In this document: one piece after another, positions 1-10,134 of the stretch
Position numbering within the stretch: position 1 is the first letter of the stretch
How the letters are laid out: every line of letters starts with the position of its first letter
From: Verrucomicrobiaceae bacterium
Lineage (GTDB): Bacteria > Verrucomicrobiota > Verrucomicrobiia > Verrucomicrobiales > Akkermansiaceae
DNA length: 64,000 nt
Direction: 5' to 3'
NCBI GenBank assembly: GCA_027485615.1
Contig: JAIXQS010000167.1
Location: forward strand, 60,877 to 124,876
Program-made: the position numbers and the translations under genes
Notes under the pieces: model-generated
What the model was told of the DNA's origin: nothing
Seen by the model: only the letters and a program-made list of their open reading frames with translations
The model's database searches: none

Positions 1-2
1 TC

Positions 3-545
3 GAGATCCACGACAAGGAGGTCGATGGCGTGGAGCTACGCCGCCGCGTCGGCATGGTGTTCCAGAAATCCAACCCCTTCCCACGCAGCATCTATGAGAA
101 CGTCGCCTACGGCCCGCGCATCCTGGGCGAGAAGAACAAGGTGAACCTCGACGCCATCGTCGAAAAATCCCTGCGCGGTGCCGCGCTCTGGGACGAGGTG
201 AAAGACCGCCTCAACGAAAGCGCCTACGGCCTTTCCGGCGGGCAGCAGCAGCGGCTCTGCATCGCCCGCACCACCGCCGTCGATCCCTCCATCATCCTGA
301 TGGACGAGCCCTGCTCCGCCCTCGATCCCATCGCCACCGCCCGCGTTGAGGAACTTATCTACGACCTCAAGCGCGATTACACCATCGTCATCGTCACCCA
401 TAACATGCAGCAGGCGACGCGGGTTTCCGATATGACCGCTTTCTTTTACCTCGGCGAGCTGATAGAATACGACCGAACCTCGAAAATGTTTTCCAACCCG
501 TCCTTGCCGCAGACGGAGCAATACATCACGGGCCGGTTTGGCTGA
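3..545 (+). CDS. pstB: Phosphate ABC transporter ATP-binding protein PstB (C-terminal part)
   Basis: This is the ATPase subunit that powers high-affinity phosphate import at the inner membrane. The reading frame is already open at the window edge, so the N-terminus including the Walker A loop lies outside. Visible are the PstB-typical segment [20 protein letters not shown], the ABC signature LSGGQQQR, Walker [14 protein letters not shown] and the switch histidine in IVTHNM. The C-terminus EQYITGRFG is typical of PstB. phoU follows 101 bases downstream in the same direction, the usual end of a pst operon. The GTG at base 30 is internal and not the real start. Confidence 0.95.
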   Translation, partial: EIHDKEVDGVELRRRVGMVFQKSNPFPRSIYENVAYGPRILGEKNKVNLDAIVEKSLRGAALWDEVKDRLNESAYGLSGGQQQRLCIARTTAVDPSIILMDEPCSALDPIATARVEELIYDLKRDYTIVIVTHNMQQATRVSDMTAFFYLGELIEYDRTSKMFSNPSLPQTEQYITGRFG

Positions 546-646
546 AACACTTTTAATCGGGGACATGTATGCAATCACTATGAATCCAGGCCTTTTAGCG
601 AACCATCGATTGGCTCGCCCATAGCTTATGCGAGAAGCAAATAACC

Positions 647-1348
647 ATGAACAGTTCTCCCCATATCCTCCGTGATTTCGACCAAGCCATGTCCTCGCTC
701 AAGGGCGAGGTGCTCGGAATGGCCGCCCTCACCCGCCTGAACCTCGAGCGGGCGATCCGCGCCCTCATGGAGCGCAACGCCGAACTAGCCAACTCGGTAA
801 TAGCCGATGACGACGAGATTGATGAGGCCGAGCGCGTCATCGACCAGCTCGGCATGGATATACTGATGAAATACCACCCCATGGCCACGGACCTGCGTCT
901 CGTCGTTTCCTCGATGAAAATCTCCATGAACCTGGAGCGCATGGCTGACCATGCGGTGAACATCGCCAAGCGTGCCAAGAAAATCTCCGCCGCCCCGGAG
1001 CTCAGCGAGGTGAACCTCATCGAGCCGCTCTACACCCTCGCCGACCACCTCCTGCGCGACGCGATCTCCTCCTACAGCGACGGCAACGGCCCCCTCGGCG
1101 CTTCCTTGCACACGCGCGACAAGGAGTTGGACAAAATGCACAAGCAGACCACCGCTCATTTCTCCTCCCGCATCGAGGAAACCCAGGGCCGCTGCCAAGA
1201 ATACCTGCACCTCATTTTCATCGTCCGGTCGCTCGAGCGCGTCGGCGACCTCGCCGCCAACATCGGCGAGGACGCCGTTTACCTCGAGCACGCGAAAGAC
1301 CTCCGCCACAAGAGCAAGCTTGAGCGCGAGATGCCCGATGACGACTGA
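647..1348 (+). CDS. phoU: Phosphate-specific transport system accessory protein PhoU
   Basis: PhoU is a cytoplasmic negative regulator that links the PstSCAB transporter to the PhoR/PhoB two-component system. The 233-residue protein has the family's length and two repeated three-helix PhoU domains (about residues 10-100 and 115-210). The metal-binding type acidic repeats can be seen in DDDEIDEAERVIDQLGMDIL and ERVGDLAANIGEDAVYL. The ATG at 647 gives the usual short N-terminus before the first helix. It follows pstB in the same direction, so it is probably transcribed with the pst operon. No pho-type regulator gene is in the window. Confidence 0.95.
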   Translation: MNSSPHILRDFDQAMSSLKGEVLGMAALTRLNLERAIRALMERNAELANSVIADDDEIDEAERVIDQLGMDILMKYHPMATDLRLVVSSMKISMNLERMADHAVNIAKRAKKISAAPELSEVNLIEPLYTLADHLLRDAISSYSDGNGPLGASLHTRDKELDKMHKQTTAHFSSRIEETQGRCQEYLHLIFIVRSLERVGDLAANIGEDAVYLEHAKDLRHKSKLEREMPDDD

Positions 1349-1382
1349 GGCGCGCGGCCCAAAATAACCCGTTTTCTTCCCC

Positions 1383-1411
1383 TTGAAGTTCCCAAGCGCG
1401 TGGGCTACCTA
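1383..1411 (+). promoter_or_regulatory. Possible sigma-70-type promoter for sdhCA
   Basis: TTGAAG at 1383-1388 and TACCTA at 1406-1411 are separated by 17 bases and would start transcription about 16 bases before the sdhC start codon. The -35 box is good and the -10 box only fair. It is the only promoter-like pair I see between phoU and sdhC. Confidence 0.3.
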
Positions 1412-1433
1412 AGGGCGACTCCGCACCTGATCC

Positions 1434-2123
1434 ATGAACGCCCTTACCCGCAGCGCCGCCGCCTATTGGAATTCCTCCATCGGAAAAAAACTCGTAGTCG
1501 CCGTCACCGGGCTGGCCATGGTGGTGTTTCTGGCGGGCCACCTCACGGGCAACATGCTCATCTACGCGGGCAAGGAGGCGTTCGATGAATACGCGAAATT
1601 CCTCCATGAAGCCGGCCACGGCGCGCTGATCTGGGTCGCCCGAGCCGGGCTTCTCGTCGTACTCGTCCTCCATGTCTGGGCGACCATCCTTCTGACCCGG
1701 GAAAACAAGGCCGCGCGCCAAGCTTACCAATACAAAGCCACGATCCAAGCCTCGAAGTCCTCGCGGATCATGATCTGGTCCGGCCTCACCGTCCTCGCCT
1801 TCATCGTCTTCCACATCCTCCACTTCACCGTCCGCACGAATTCCCACCTCGCCGAGATCGCGAAGGAATCACCCTATGAAATGGTCATCGCCGGCTTCAG
1901 CGGCGGTTTTCTCCAAGCCCTCGTCGTCCTCTTCTACGTGATCGCCATGACCCTGCTCTGCTCGCACATCAGCCACGGCGTCGCCTCCATGTTCCAGACC
2001 CTCGGCTTCCGCTCGAAAAAAGCGGCGAGCCTCATCCAGTGCATCTCGCTCGGCTACGCGGTGGTCATCTGGGTCGGCTTCGTATCCATACCCGTCGCCA
2101 TCCTCCTCGGATTCGTGAAATAA
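1434..2123 (+). CDS. sdhC: Succinate dehydrogenase cytochrome b subunit
   Basis: This is the membrane anchor of succinate:quinone oxidoreductase, of the single-polypeptide, five-helix, di-heme type found in Bacteroidota and related groups. The 229 residues contain five hydrophobic segments (about 20-40, 65-87, 113-133, 155-176 and 200-225). Candidate heme-ligand histidines are His36, His80, His127/130 and His178/181. It starts at the ATG at 1434 ([19 protein letters not shown]). sdhA begins 17 bases after the stop, so the two are cotranscribed. The expected third gene, sdhB for the iron-sulfur subunit, does not follow. Confidence 0.9.
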   Translation: MNALTRSAAAYWNSSIGKKLVVAVTGLAMVVFLAGHLTGNMLIYAGKEAFDEYAKFLHEAGHGALIWVARAGLLVVLVLHVWATILLTRENKAARQAYQYKATIQASKSSRIMIWSGLTVLAFIVFHILHFTVRTNSHLAEIAKESPYEMVIAGFSGGFLQALVVLFYVIAMTLLCSHISHGVASMFQTLGFRSKKAASLIQCISLGYAVVIWVGFVSIPVAILLGFVK

Positions 2124-2140
2124 TTTTTTCAAACACCGCC

Positions 2141-4111
<1,971 letters not shown>

Positions 4112-4184
4112 TCCTTTTGGCAACCGGTCTACTCGGGAGAATCCAGCCAGCCCATCCACCCGCTGGGTGATCTCGGCTCACTAG

Positions 4185-5237
4185 CTATTTCTTCTTCTTC
4201 TCCTTCGCGGCGTCGAGGGCTTCCTTGACCTTGGTTTCGAGGGATTCGTAGAGGGCGGGATCGGCCTTGAGGGCGTCCTTGGCGGCGTCGCGGCCCTGGG
4301 CGAGCTGGTTGCCGTCGTAAGAGAACCAGGATCCGCGTTTCTGGATGATCTCCATTTCCAAGGCGAGATCGAGGAGCGAGCCGGTTGAGGAGATGCCCTC
4401 GTCATACATGATGTCGAACTCGGCCTCGGTGAAGGGCGGGGCGACCTTGTTTTTCACGACCTTGATCTTGGTGCGGCTACCGATGACGGTGCCGTCGGTG
4501 GATTTGATCTGGCCGATGCGGCGGATATCGACGCGGACGGAGGAGAAGAATTTCAGCGCGCGGCCGCCGGGGGTGGTTTCCGGGCTGCCGAACATGACGC
4601 CGATCTTCTCACGGATCTGGTTGGTGAAAATGCAGACGGTCTTGGCCTTGGAGATAAAGGAGGTGAGTTTCCGCATCGCGGCGCTCATCAGGCGGGCCTG
4701 CGCGCCGACGGTGGAATCGCCGATCTCGCCGTCGAGCTCCTGTTTCGTGACAAGGGCGGCGACGGAGTCGAGCACGACCACGTCGATCGCGTTGGAGCGG
4801 ACGAGCGCTTCGCAGATCTGGAGGGCTTCCTCCCCGGAGGAGGGCTGGGAGACGAGCAGGTCGTCAAGGTTCACGCCGAGCTTGCGGGCGTATTGGGGAT
4901 CGAGCGCGTGCTCGACATCGATGAAAGCCGCGAGGCCGCCGCGCTTCTGGGCCTGCGCGATGGCGGTGAGGGTGAGGGTGGTCTTGCCGGAGGATTCCGG
5001 TCCGAAGATTTCCACGATGCGCCCGCGGGGAAAGCCGCCGACACCGAGCGCGCGGTCGATGAGCAGGTTCCCCGTGGGGATCACATCGATATCCATCCGA
5101 CTGTCATCACCCATCCGCATGATCGCGGACTCACCGAATTCCTTCTGGATCTGCGAGATCGCGAGATCGAGGTTCCTTTTCCGAGCATCCTGGAGTTTCT
5201 CCGCCGCCGTCACTTCTGCTGCTGTTTTCGTAGCCAT
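4185..5237 (-). CDS. recA: Recombinase RecA
   Basis: RecA forms filaments on single-stranded DNA, drives strand exchange and activates LexA self-cleavage. The 350-residue protein carries Walker A GPESSGKT (residues 79-86), the DNA-binding loop region around [17 protein letters not shown] and a charged, lysine-rich C-terminus. The start MATKTAAEV at 5237 is preferred over an upstream ATG at 5252 because it lies just downstream of a promoter-like pair. No Shine-Dalgarno is visible before it. A LexA-type palindrome lies 45 bases upstream. It is convergent with sdhA. Confidence 0.97.
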   Translation of the reverse strand: MATKTAAEVTAAEKLQDARKRNLDLAISQIQKEFGESAIMRMGDDSRMDIDVIPTGNLLIDRALGVGGFPRGRIVEIFGPESSGKTTLTLTAIAQAQKRGGLAAFIDVEHALDPQYARKLGVNLDDLLVSQPSSGEEALQICEALVRSNAIDVVVLDSVAALVTKQELDGEIGDSTVGAQARLMSAAMRKLTSFISKAKTVCIFTNQIREKIGVMFGSPETTPGGRALKFFSSVRVDIRRIGQIKSTDGTVIGSRTKIKVVKNKVAPPFTEAEFDIMYDEGISSTGSLLDLALEMEIIQKRGSWFSYDGNQLAQGRDAAKDALKADPALYESLETKVKEALDAAKEKKKK

Positions 5238-5243
5238 GTGCGG

Positions 5244-5272
5244 ATAATGCACAGCGTATCACCTGAATTCAA
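5244..5272 (-). promoter_or_regulatory. Putative recA promoter (possibly leaderless)
   Basis: Read on the minus strand, TTGAAT (5267-5272) and CATTAT (5244-5249) are separated by 17 bases. The start site would fall at about 5237-5238, on or next to the A of the recA start codon. That agrees with the absence of a Shine-Dalgarno. This is inferred from sequence only. Confidence 0.4.
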
Positions 5273-5281
5273 GAAAAAAGA

Positions 5282-5295
5282 TGTTCACCGGAACA
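5282..5295. promoter_or_regulatory. LexA box (SOS operator) upstream of recA
   Basis: TGTTCACCGGAACA is a perfect palindrome of the form TGTTC-N4-GAACA. As I recall, this is the LexA-binding motif reported for Verrucomicrobia. It lies 45 bases upstream of the recA start codon, as expected for an SOS-controlled recA. No lexA gene is in the window. Confidence 0.7.
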
Positions 5296-5370
5296 AAAAA
5301 TAGAGTTTTCCAATTATATGTAAGCAGTCCTGATTCTAAAAGGGTGGATCTGGCCGCCGTTTCAAAATCC

Positions 5371-5449
5371 GCGCCCGTTGCCAGAAATGGCGAAGGCGCG
5401 GATCCGTTTCCAGATCCGCGCCTTATAGTTCCTATACGCAACGGTGCGC
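5371..5449. ncRNA. Structured four-way-junction element between the peroxiredoxin gene and recA
   Basis: A closing stem of ten pairs with one bulged T (5371-5380 with 5439-5449) encloses three hairpins: CCA-GAAA-TGG at 5381-5390, a perfect 12-bp stem at 5393-5404/5413-5424, and ATAG-TTC-CTAT at 5425-5435. ATCCGCGCC at 5367-5375 could instead pair with 5395-5403, so two exclusive folds are possible. It may be a terminator/3' UTR of the peroxiredoxin gene, a recA-region regulator or an independent small RNA; the strand is unknown. I do not recognise a family. The rest of the 318-base gap (5238-5555) holds only the LexA box and the promoter listed separately. Confidence 0.45.
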
Positions 5450-5555
5450 TTGGTCTTTCCCCCCGGAAGAATCAATCACATGTGCGTAACAAGGACCTAC
5501 CTATGAATCTCATTTTTGATTGTGCAAGTAAAAAAGATTCATTCCCTGTGGATTT

Positions 5556-6047
5556 TTACAAAGTTGCGAGGGCGGCTTTGAGGGCTGCGAAATCCGGCAA
5601 ATCTTTCGGATGCTCCTGGACATCGGAGAAGCGGACGACGCCGGCCTTGTCGATCGCGAAGGCGGAGCGTTTCGGCACACCGCCCATGATGAGGTTCGCT
5701 TCAGGGAGGAACTGCTCGTAGGCGACGCCATATGCTTTGGCGACCTCGTGCTCGTAATCACTGAGGAGGGGGACGGTGATGCCTTCCTTCTCCGCCCACG
5801 CGGCCTGCGCGAAGGGGTTGTCGCCGGAGATCGCGAAGACCTTGGCGTCGAGCGCCTCGTAATCCTTGATGCCGGAGGAAATGTCGCAGAGTTCGGTCGT
5901 GCAGACGCCGGTGAAGGCCATGGGCACAAAGAGGAGGACGATGTTGGAATGGCCGATGTGCTCGGAGAGTTTCACGAGCTGGGGGCCGTCGGCGGTTTTG
6001 GTGACGAGGGTGAAGTCGGGGGCTTTGTCGCCTGCTTGAATGGACAT
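5556..6047 (-). CDS. Peroxiredoxin (AhpE/Prx-like redoxin)
   Basis: This thiol peroxidase would reduce hydrogen peroxide or organic peroxides in the cytoplasm. The 163-residue protein has the thioredoxin-like AhpC/TSA fold with the active-site loop VPMAFTGVCTTELCD, where Cys49 is the likely peroxidatic cysteine and Cys54 lies close by. The start MSIQAGDKAPDFTL at 6047 fits the family's N-terminus; 22 extra codons upstream look non-coding. It follows the pseudouridine synthase gene on the same strand with a 62-base gap. A second, BCP-type peroxiredoxin lies at 25595. Confidence 0.9.
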   Translation of the reverse strand: MSIQAGDKAPDFTLVTKTADGPQLVKLSEHIGHSNIVLLFVPMAFTGVCTTELCDISSGIKDYEALDAKVFAISGDNPFAQAAWAEKEGITVPLLSDYEHEVAKAYGVAYEQFLPEANLIMGGVPKRSAFAIDKAGVVRFSDVQEHPKDLPDFAALKAALATL

Positions 6048-6109
6048 GGTGTTTGTATGGTTGGTTGTTTCGGAAACGGGACACCACCCTAGCCGCGAGT
6101 TACACGGGG

Positions 6110-6817
6110 TCAATCCTTCGCGAAAAGCAGGGCCTTTTCCTCATCGGAGACCGCGCGCCATTCGCCCTCCGCGAGTTCCTCGGGGAGTTTCAGGCCGCCG
6201 ATGGAGATCCGTTTCAGGGAAACGACATGGTTGCCGACCGCGGCGAACATGCGGCGTACCTGATGGTAGCGGCCTTCATGCAGGGTCACGACCGCTTCCG
6301 TTTCCCCTAGCGCCTCGAAGCCGGCGGGGAGCAGGGGTTTCGTTTCGCTTTCGAGAAGCAGCTCGCCGGAGCCGAAGACCTCGCCCTCGTCGCCGCGCAG
6401 GGGCCGGGCGAGGACGGCGTGATAGACCTTGAGGCAGCCGGATTTCGGATGAATCACCTGGTGGAGGAATTTTCCGTCGTCGGTCATCAACAGTAGGCCG
6501 GTGGTGTCCTTGTCGAGGCGGCCGACGGGGTTGAGGCCGGGGTTGCGTTTGGAAAAGCGCGGCGGGAGGAGATCGTAGATGGTGTCGCCGGGATCTTCGG
6601 TGCTGCACGTGTAACCATCGGGCTTGTTCATCACGATCACCAGCGGGGCCGAGGGATCGAGCTCCTCGCCGATCACCCTGACGTTTTCCGCACCGGGGAA
6701 ATCCTTGGCTCCGAGAACTTTCCCGTCCTGATCGGTTACCGCACCGCTTTTGATCAGCTTTTCCGCCTCTTTCCTCGATCCGTAACCGAGATTTGCCAAC
6801 AGTTTCACGAGCTTCAT
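6110..6817 (-). CDS. RsuA/RluB-family pseudouridine synthase
   Basis: It converts a uridine in rRNA to pseudouridine; the family includes RsuA (16S U516) and RluB/E/F (23S). The 235 residues comprise an N-terminal S4 RNA-binding domain (MKLVKLLANLGYGSRKEAEK) and the catalytic domain with GRLDKDTTGLLL, where Asp102 is the conserved catalytic aspartate. The YHQVRRMFAAVGNHVVSLKR segment is typical. The start at 6817 matches the S4 domain start. Which rRNA position it modifies cannot be told from sequence alone. Confidence 0.9.
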   Translation of the reverse strand: MKLVKLLANLGYGSRKEAEKLIKSGAVTDQDGKVLGAKDFPGAENVRVIGEELDPSAPLVIVMNKPDGYTCSTEDPGDTIYDLLPPRFSKRNPGLNPVGRLDKDTTGLLLMTDDGKFLHQVIHPKSGCLKVYHAVLARPLRGDEGEVFGSGELLLESETKPLLPAGFEALGETEAVVTLHEGRYHQVRRMFAAVGNHVVSLKRISIGGLKLPEELAEGEWRAVSDEEKALLFAKD

Positions 6818-6977
6818 GCGCAGCGACGCTAGCAGACGACGGGCAAAGCGTGATCTTTTTCTCGGCACCTAGTTTTAAGGGAATTTCACACGCCCTTGCG
6901 GGTCGAAAGCGGGAACACATGGCGTGCCTGGGCTTCATCGCCCTCCCGGCGGTGCGTGCGTATCCGGCAAGAATACC

Positions 6978-7175
6978 ATGAAACGGATAAAGCATCCATT
7001 TTGTGGGAGTATCCATGTGGTCTTGAAAATTTCACCTATCCTGCTCTGCCATTTCGCGTTTGCCACCCTTTCTCAAGGCGCGGAGAAGATCTCCTACGCA
7101 CGCGAGATCCTGCCCATCCTTTCGGAAAACTGCTTCTACTGCCACGGCCCGGACAAGGAGCACCGCAAGGCATGA
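6978..7175 (+). pseudogene. 5' fragment of a planctomycete-type cytochrome (PSD1) gene
   Basis: The frame encodes a signal-peptide-like stretch followed by AEKISYAREILPILSENC and FYCHGPDKEHRK, then stops. It is the first part of the same protein type encoded in full at 17235. From 7080 to 7170 the DNA is 90/91 identical to 17292-17382, but the signal-peptide part upstream has diverged. The heme motif CxxCH is present while every later domain is missing, so this cannot be a working copy. It marks the left boundary of the inserted catabolic island. Confidence 0.8.
7080..7170 (+). repeat. 91-bp direct repeat, left copy
   Basis: It is identical to 17292-17382 except for one T/C difference (7134 versus 17346). 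The identity starts exactly at the codons after the signal peptide and ends at CACCGCAAGG. The two copies bracket about 10.1 kb of accessory genes in direct orientation, as expected for insertion or duplication by homologous recombination. Confidence 0.95.
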
Positions 7176-7205
7176 TCCCAAGCCGGGCTGATGTAGAGGT
7201 GACGC

Positions 7206-8275
7206 TCACGGAGCATCAATGCCAGCGGGGATGGTGATGTCCTTGCTCCTTGCCGGAGGAATAACTTCGAGCTTCTCGATTTTTCCGTCACGATAGACGA
7301 GTTCGACCGTGGTCTGGCGCGGGGCGTGGAGTTTGAACGAAACGTCCAAATCCTTCGGCCACGCGGGCAGGAGCAGGATCTTGTCACCGGAATGCTGGAG
7401 CAGCATGTAGTTGATGGATGCCATCAGGTTGCCGCCATGGCATTGGTCGGGCAGCCAGTCGAAGTTCGGCCCCCAGGTCGCTGGCCAGCGGTAGGCAGCG
7501 TTGGAGTTGGCGATCTTGACCTTGAGGATGCGAGCGGCTTCATCCGTCATTCCTAACAGCGCTGCGGCGTTGCCATCGTACCCCCAGCCGATGTCGTTGT
7601 GGCTGCCGCGCAGGAGATATGCGTTGCGGGATTCGTCCAACATCGTGCGGTCGATCCCGAAGATGCGGAAGGGCCAGATCGGGAACAATTCGGGGTTTTC
7701 CACATTGCTCCGCTCTGGTTTGAATTTCTCCGCCACCGCGATGCGGCGCACAATCTTGCCATCGAGTTGCGCATCCTCGATCGGGATCACAGGCGTGGCA
7801 GCTTTCATATGCGTGAAAAATTTCCGCTGGGCAGGAGTTGTTAAATTTTCCGGCAAAAGTAGCAGCCGCGTGCTGACAGCGGTGAGTCCTGCCACGTTGG
7901 GCGTGTCATTGACGACATCATGCCAATAGGTTTCCACGGCCTGGGTGGGATCGATGATGATGCGGCGCTCTGAATCCTTGCGGAATCGGGTGTCGAAGTA
8001 TTTCAATACGGATTCCGCCATCGGCAGCAAACGCTCTTTGAGGAAGAGCTGATCTCCGGTGTGATCGTAGTAATCAAGCATCAGGCAGACCAATTCGAGT
8101 CCTTGGTTCCAGACGTGACGCACATACATGCTCGTCATTTCCCCGGGTTTCTTGCCGCTGCGGTCCCACCCGTAGTCGCGGTTTGCGTAGGTGCCCAGAT
8201 GGTCATCGTTTCTGTGAAGAAGCAGCCCTCTGCATTGAAATAGAGTTTCGCCCGCGCCTCGGCATAGGGTGGGAT
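7206..8275 (-). pseudogene. Glycoside hydrolase C-terminal fragment (DUF5703/GH95-like), frameshifted
   Basis: The protein resembles the C-terminal half of large alpha/alpha-toroid glycosidases: GTYANRDYGWDR, SHNDIGWGYDGNAAALLG, CHGGNLMASINYMLLQ, ILLLPAWPKDLDVSFKLHAP. It is broken twice. The upstream part (PPYAEARAKLYFNAEG, then CFFTETMTIW) continues in another frame, and one missing G in a G run at 8194-8196 explains the shift. Beyond about 8275 all homology stops at the truncated AraC gene on the other strand. No signal peptide or start remains. Family assignment is from memory of motifs; loss of function is well supported. Confidence 0.7.
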
Positions 8276-8931
8276 CGCCCAACGTGACCGCCTCCCGGCT
8301 GGGCTGGGTGGTTCTGGATTTCGGGGTGCTGCGGCCCAACCAGTCGTGGACATGGCCGCAGTGGATCCTGCTGACGGAGGAGGAACGCAAGCGGCTTTCC
8401 AACCTGCTGAGGCATGATGAAAGACCGGTCTGGAGTCAGGATCCGGCTGTGACTACGGCTTTCAAAAGGATCACAAAGGCGGCGGAAAGCGCGGCGGGAG
8501 AGTTTGATCGCACCGGCATGGCACTGGCCATCAATGAGCTCTTGCTCGCCATCCTCCGCTCGCTGGAACGCCAAGATATCCCGCATGACGAGTCGCTCAC
8601 CAGCAGCAAGCGCGCGGCGGAGTTGTTTCTAGCCCGCTTGTCCGAACAGGTGGACGAGCCATGGACGGTGGAACTGATGGCCGAGCACTGCGGCCTCAAG
8701 CGCAGCCGTTTCACGAGCTATTGCCTGGAACTCACCAGCCGCACGCCGGCCGAGTATTTGAACCATTGCCGGATCAAGGCGGCGGCCAGCCTGCTGCGCG
8801 AGAAGCCGGGCATGGCAATCATTGAGATCGCGATGCAATGCGGCTTCAGCAGCAGCCAGCAGTTCGCCACCACTTTCCGCCGCATCAAGAAATGCACGCC
8901 GAGTGATTTCCGCACCGTGCCGCAGAGATAA
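8269..8931 (+). pseudogene. AraC-family regulator lacking its N-terminal half
   Basis: The C-terminal AraC DNA-binding domain (two helix-turn-helix motifs) is intact: SEQVDEPWTVELMAEHCGLK, then MAIIEIAMQCGFSSSQQFAT and FRRIKKCTPSDFR. The frame begins only at LGWVVLDFGVLRPNQ, the middle of a typical sugar-responsive AraC protein of about 280 residues. The cupin-like ligand domain is missing. A GTG at 8269 could still start a 220-residue product, so a ligand-blind regulator cannot be excluded. The 5' end abuts the broken glycosidase, suggesting one deletion removed both 5' ends of a divergent pair. Confidence 0.65.
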
Positions 8932-8951
8932 GGTGATCTCCAAATGTCGTT

Positions 8952-9392
8952 TTATGTCCGGGACCGCCGCACCAACAGCAGGTGTTCGCAGGCCATGACA
9001 CATTCGTCGCGCTGGTTGAGCACTTCCAGTTTCTCCACCACAATGCCGTACTCCGGGCGCTTGTGGTCGCGCTTTTCAGCGATGGTGAGTTTCGTCCGGA
9101 TGGTGTCGCCGATGAACACGGGTTTCGGAAAACGAAGTTTTTCATAGCCGTAGGTCATCGCCAGCGGATTGATGTCACCCGCCGTCTGGCCGACGCCGAT
9201 GGTGAAGATGAGCGTGCCATGGGCGATGCGTTGCTTGAAAGGCTGGGACGCACACCATTCGGCATCCATGTGGTGGGGATAGAAATCTCCGCTCTGACCG
9301 GCATGCAGCACGATGTCTGTCTCGGTGATCGTCCGGCCGATACTCATACGGGTGTTGCCAATTTCAAACTGTTCGAACGGGATTTCGTGCAT
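8952..9392 (-). CDS. MaoC-family dehydratase (hot-dog fold)
   Basis: MaoC-like hydratases add or remove water from enoyl-CoA thioesters. This 146-residue single-domain protein has the family hallmarks [12 protein letters not shown] and [14 protein letters not shown], the hydratase-2 region carrying the catalytic Asp and His. The CoA-transferase-like gene at 12386 suggests it acts on a CoA ester made by that enzyme. The iclR gene upstream on the same strand ends 2 bases before its start, so the two form an operon transcribed away from the main catabolic genes. Confidence 0.85.
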   Translation of the reverse strand: MHEIPFEQFEIGNTRMSIGRTITETDIVLHAGQSGDFYPHHMDAEWCASQPFKQRIAHGTLIFTIGVGQTAGDINPLAMTYGYEKLRFPKPVFIGDTIRTKLTIAEKRDHKRPEYGIVVEKLEVLNQRDECVMACEHLLLVRRSRT

Positions 9393-9394
9393 AA

Positions 9395-10054
9395 TTATAT
9401 TCCTAGGGTTTGGTGGATGGTTTTGCTCGCCGACTTCAATGCCGCGAGCACGGCGGCTGACTTTTTCGCGCGTTTCCGGCTGCGCAACCAGGACACGGCC
9501 AGTGCGGCATGGACCGCAGCTTCAGGAGATCCAATCCGCAACACCAGGTCGTCCACGCCTTCGATCGTTTCATCACGGGCGGCGACCGATTCGAGTTCGG
9601 GTGCCATTAACAAGCGCCCGGAAGCGGTCTTTTTCGGCTCAAAGCGACTTCCCACTTCGATGGTCAGTCTCACACTTTCCGGACTATCCTCGCGGGCGAT
9701 GACTAGCAGCTTCCCACGTTCGATGACGCTCAAGTGGCAACTCTCGCCAAGTAGGGCTGACACCTGACGCATCGGTTCGCGAGCTACGTCGAGCAGCATC
9801 TTGAGCGGCGTATGGGCGTGTGCGAGTTCGAACAGGCGCAGGGTGGGCATGTATTTTCCCGAAACCATCTCGCGCCGCAGATAGGAACGCCGCTCAAGAC
9901 AGACCAACATGCGGAAAATCTCCGCGCTGCCTCGATTCAGGTCACGTGCAAGTTCGGCCAGCGAAAGCGGCGTGGGCGAGGCGGCCAAGGCTTCCAGAAT
10001 ATCCAGGCCTTTCTCAAGGGCTGGGACGGAATAACTCGGGGATGCAGCGCTCAT
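9395..10054 (-). CDS. IclR-family transcriptional regulator
   Basis: IclR proteins pair an N-terminal winged helix-turn-helix with a C-terminal effector domain and often control sugar or aromatic acid operons. The HTH spans about residues 8-70 ([19 protein letters not shown] ... [20 protein letters not shown]). The effector domain is shorter than usual (219 residues in total versus about 250), so the C-terminus may be truncated or divergent. It is divergent from the plus-strand catabolic operon across 80 bases and upstream of maoC, so it is the likely local regulator. That AT-rich gap holds GAAAAATTTC-like palindromic sequence, a possible operator. Confidence 0.85.
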   Translation of the reverse strand: MSAASPSYSVPALEKGLDILEALAASPTPLSLAELARDLNRGSAEIFRMLVCLERRSYLRREMVSGKYMPTLRLFELAHAHTPLKMLLDVAREPMRQVSALLGESCHLSVIERGKLLVIAREDSPESVRLTIEVGSRFEPKKTASGRLLMAPELESVAARDETIEGVDDLVLRIGSPEAAVHAALAVSWLRSRKRAKKSAAVLAALKSASKTIHQTLGI

Positions 10055-10134
10055 GGTTGTTTTTTAAGTCGGAGAGAGAATGCGCTTGACGTTTGTATAT
10101 AAAAATCTTTTTTACCAGTGAAATTTTTCGCAGC

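Noticed and set aside
5371..5449. The cloverleaf-like structure as a tRNA gene
   Set aside because: Stem lengths (10, 3, 12, 4) do not fit acceptor, D, anticodon and T arms, and there is no GGTTCRANNCC-type T loop.
10086..10105. TTGACG with TATATAAA as the promoter of the catabolic operon
   Set aside because: Only four bases separate the two elements, so they cannot be used together as -35 and -10.
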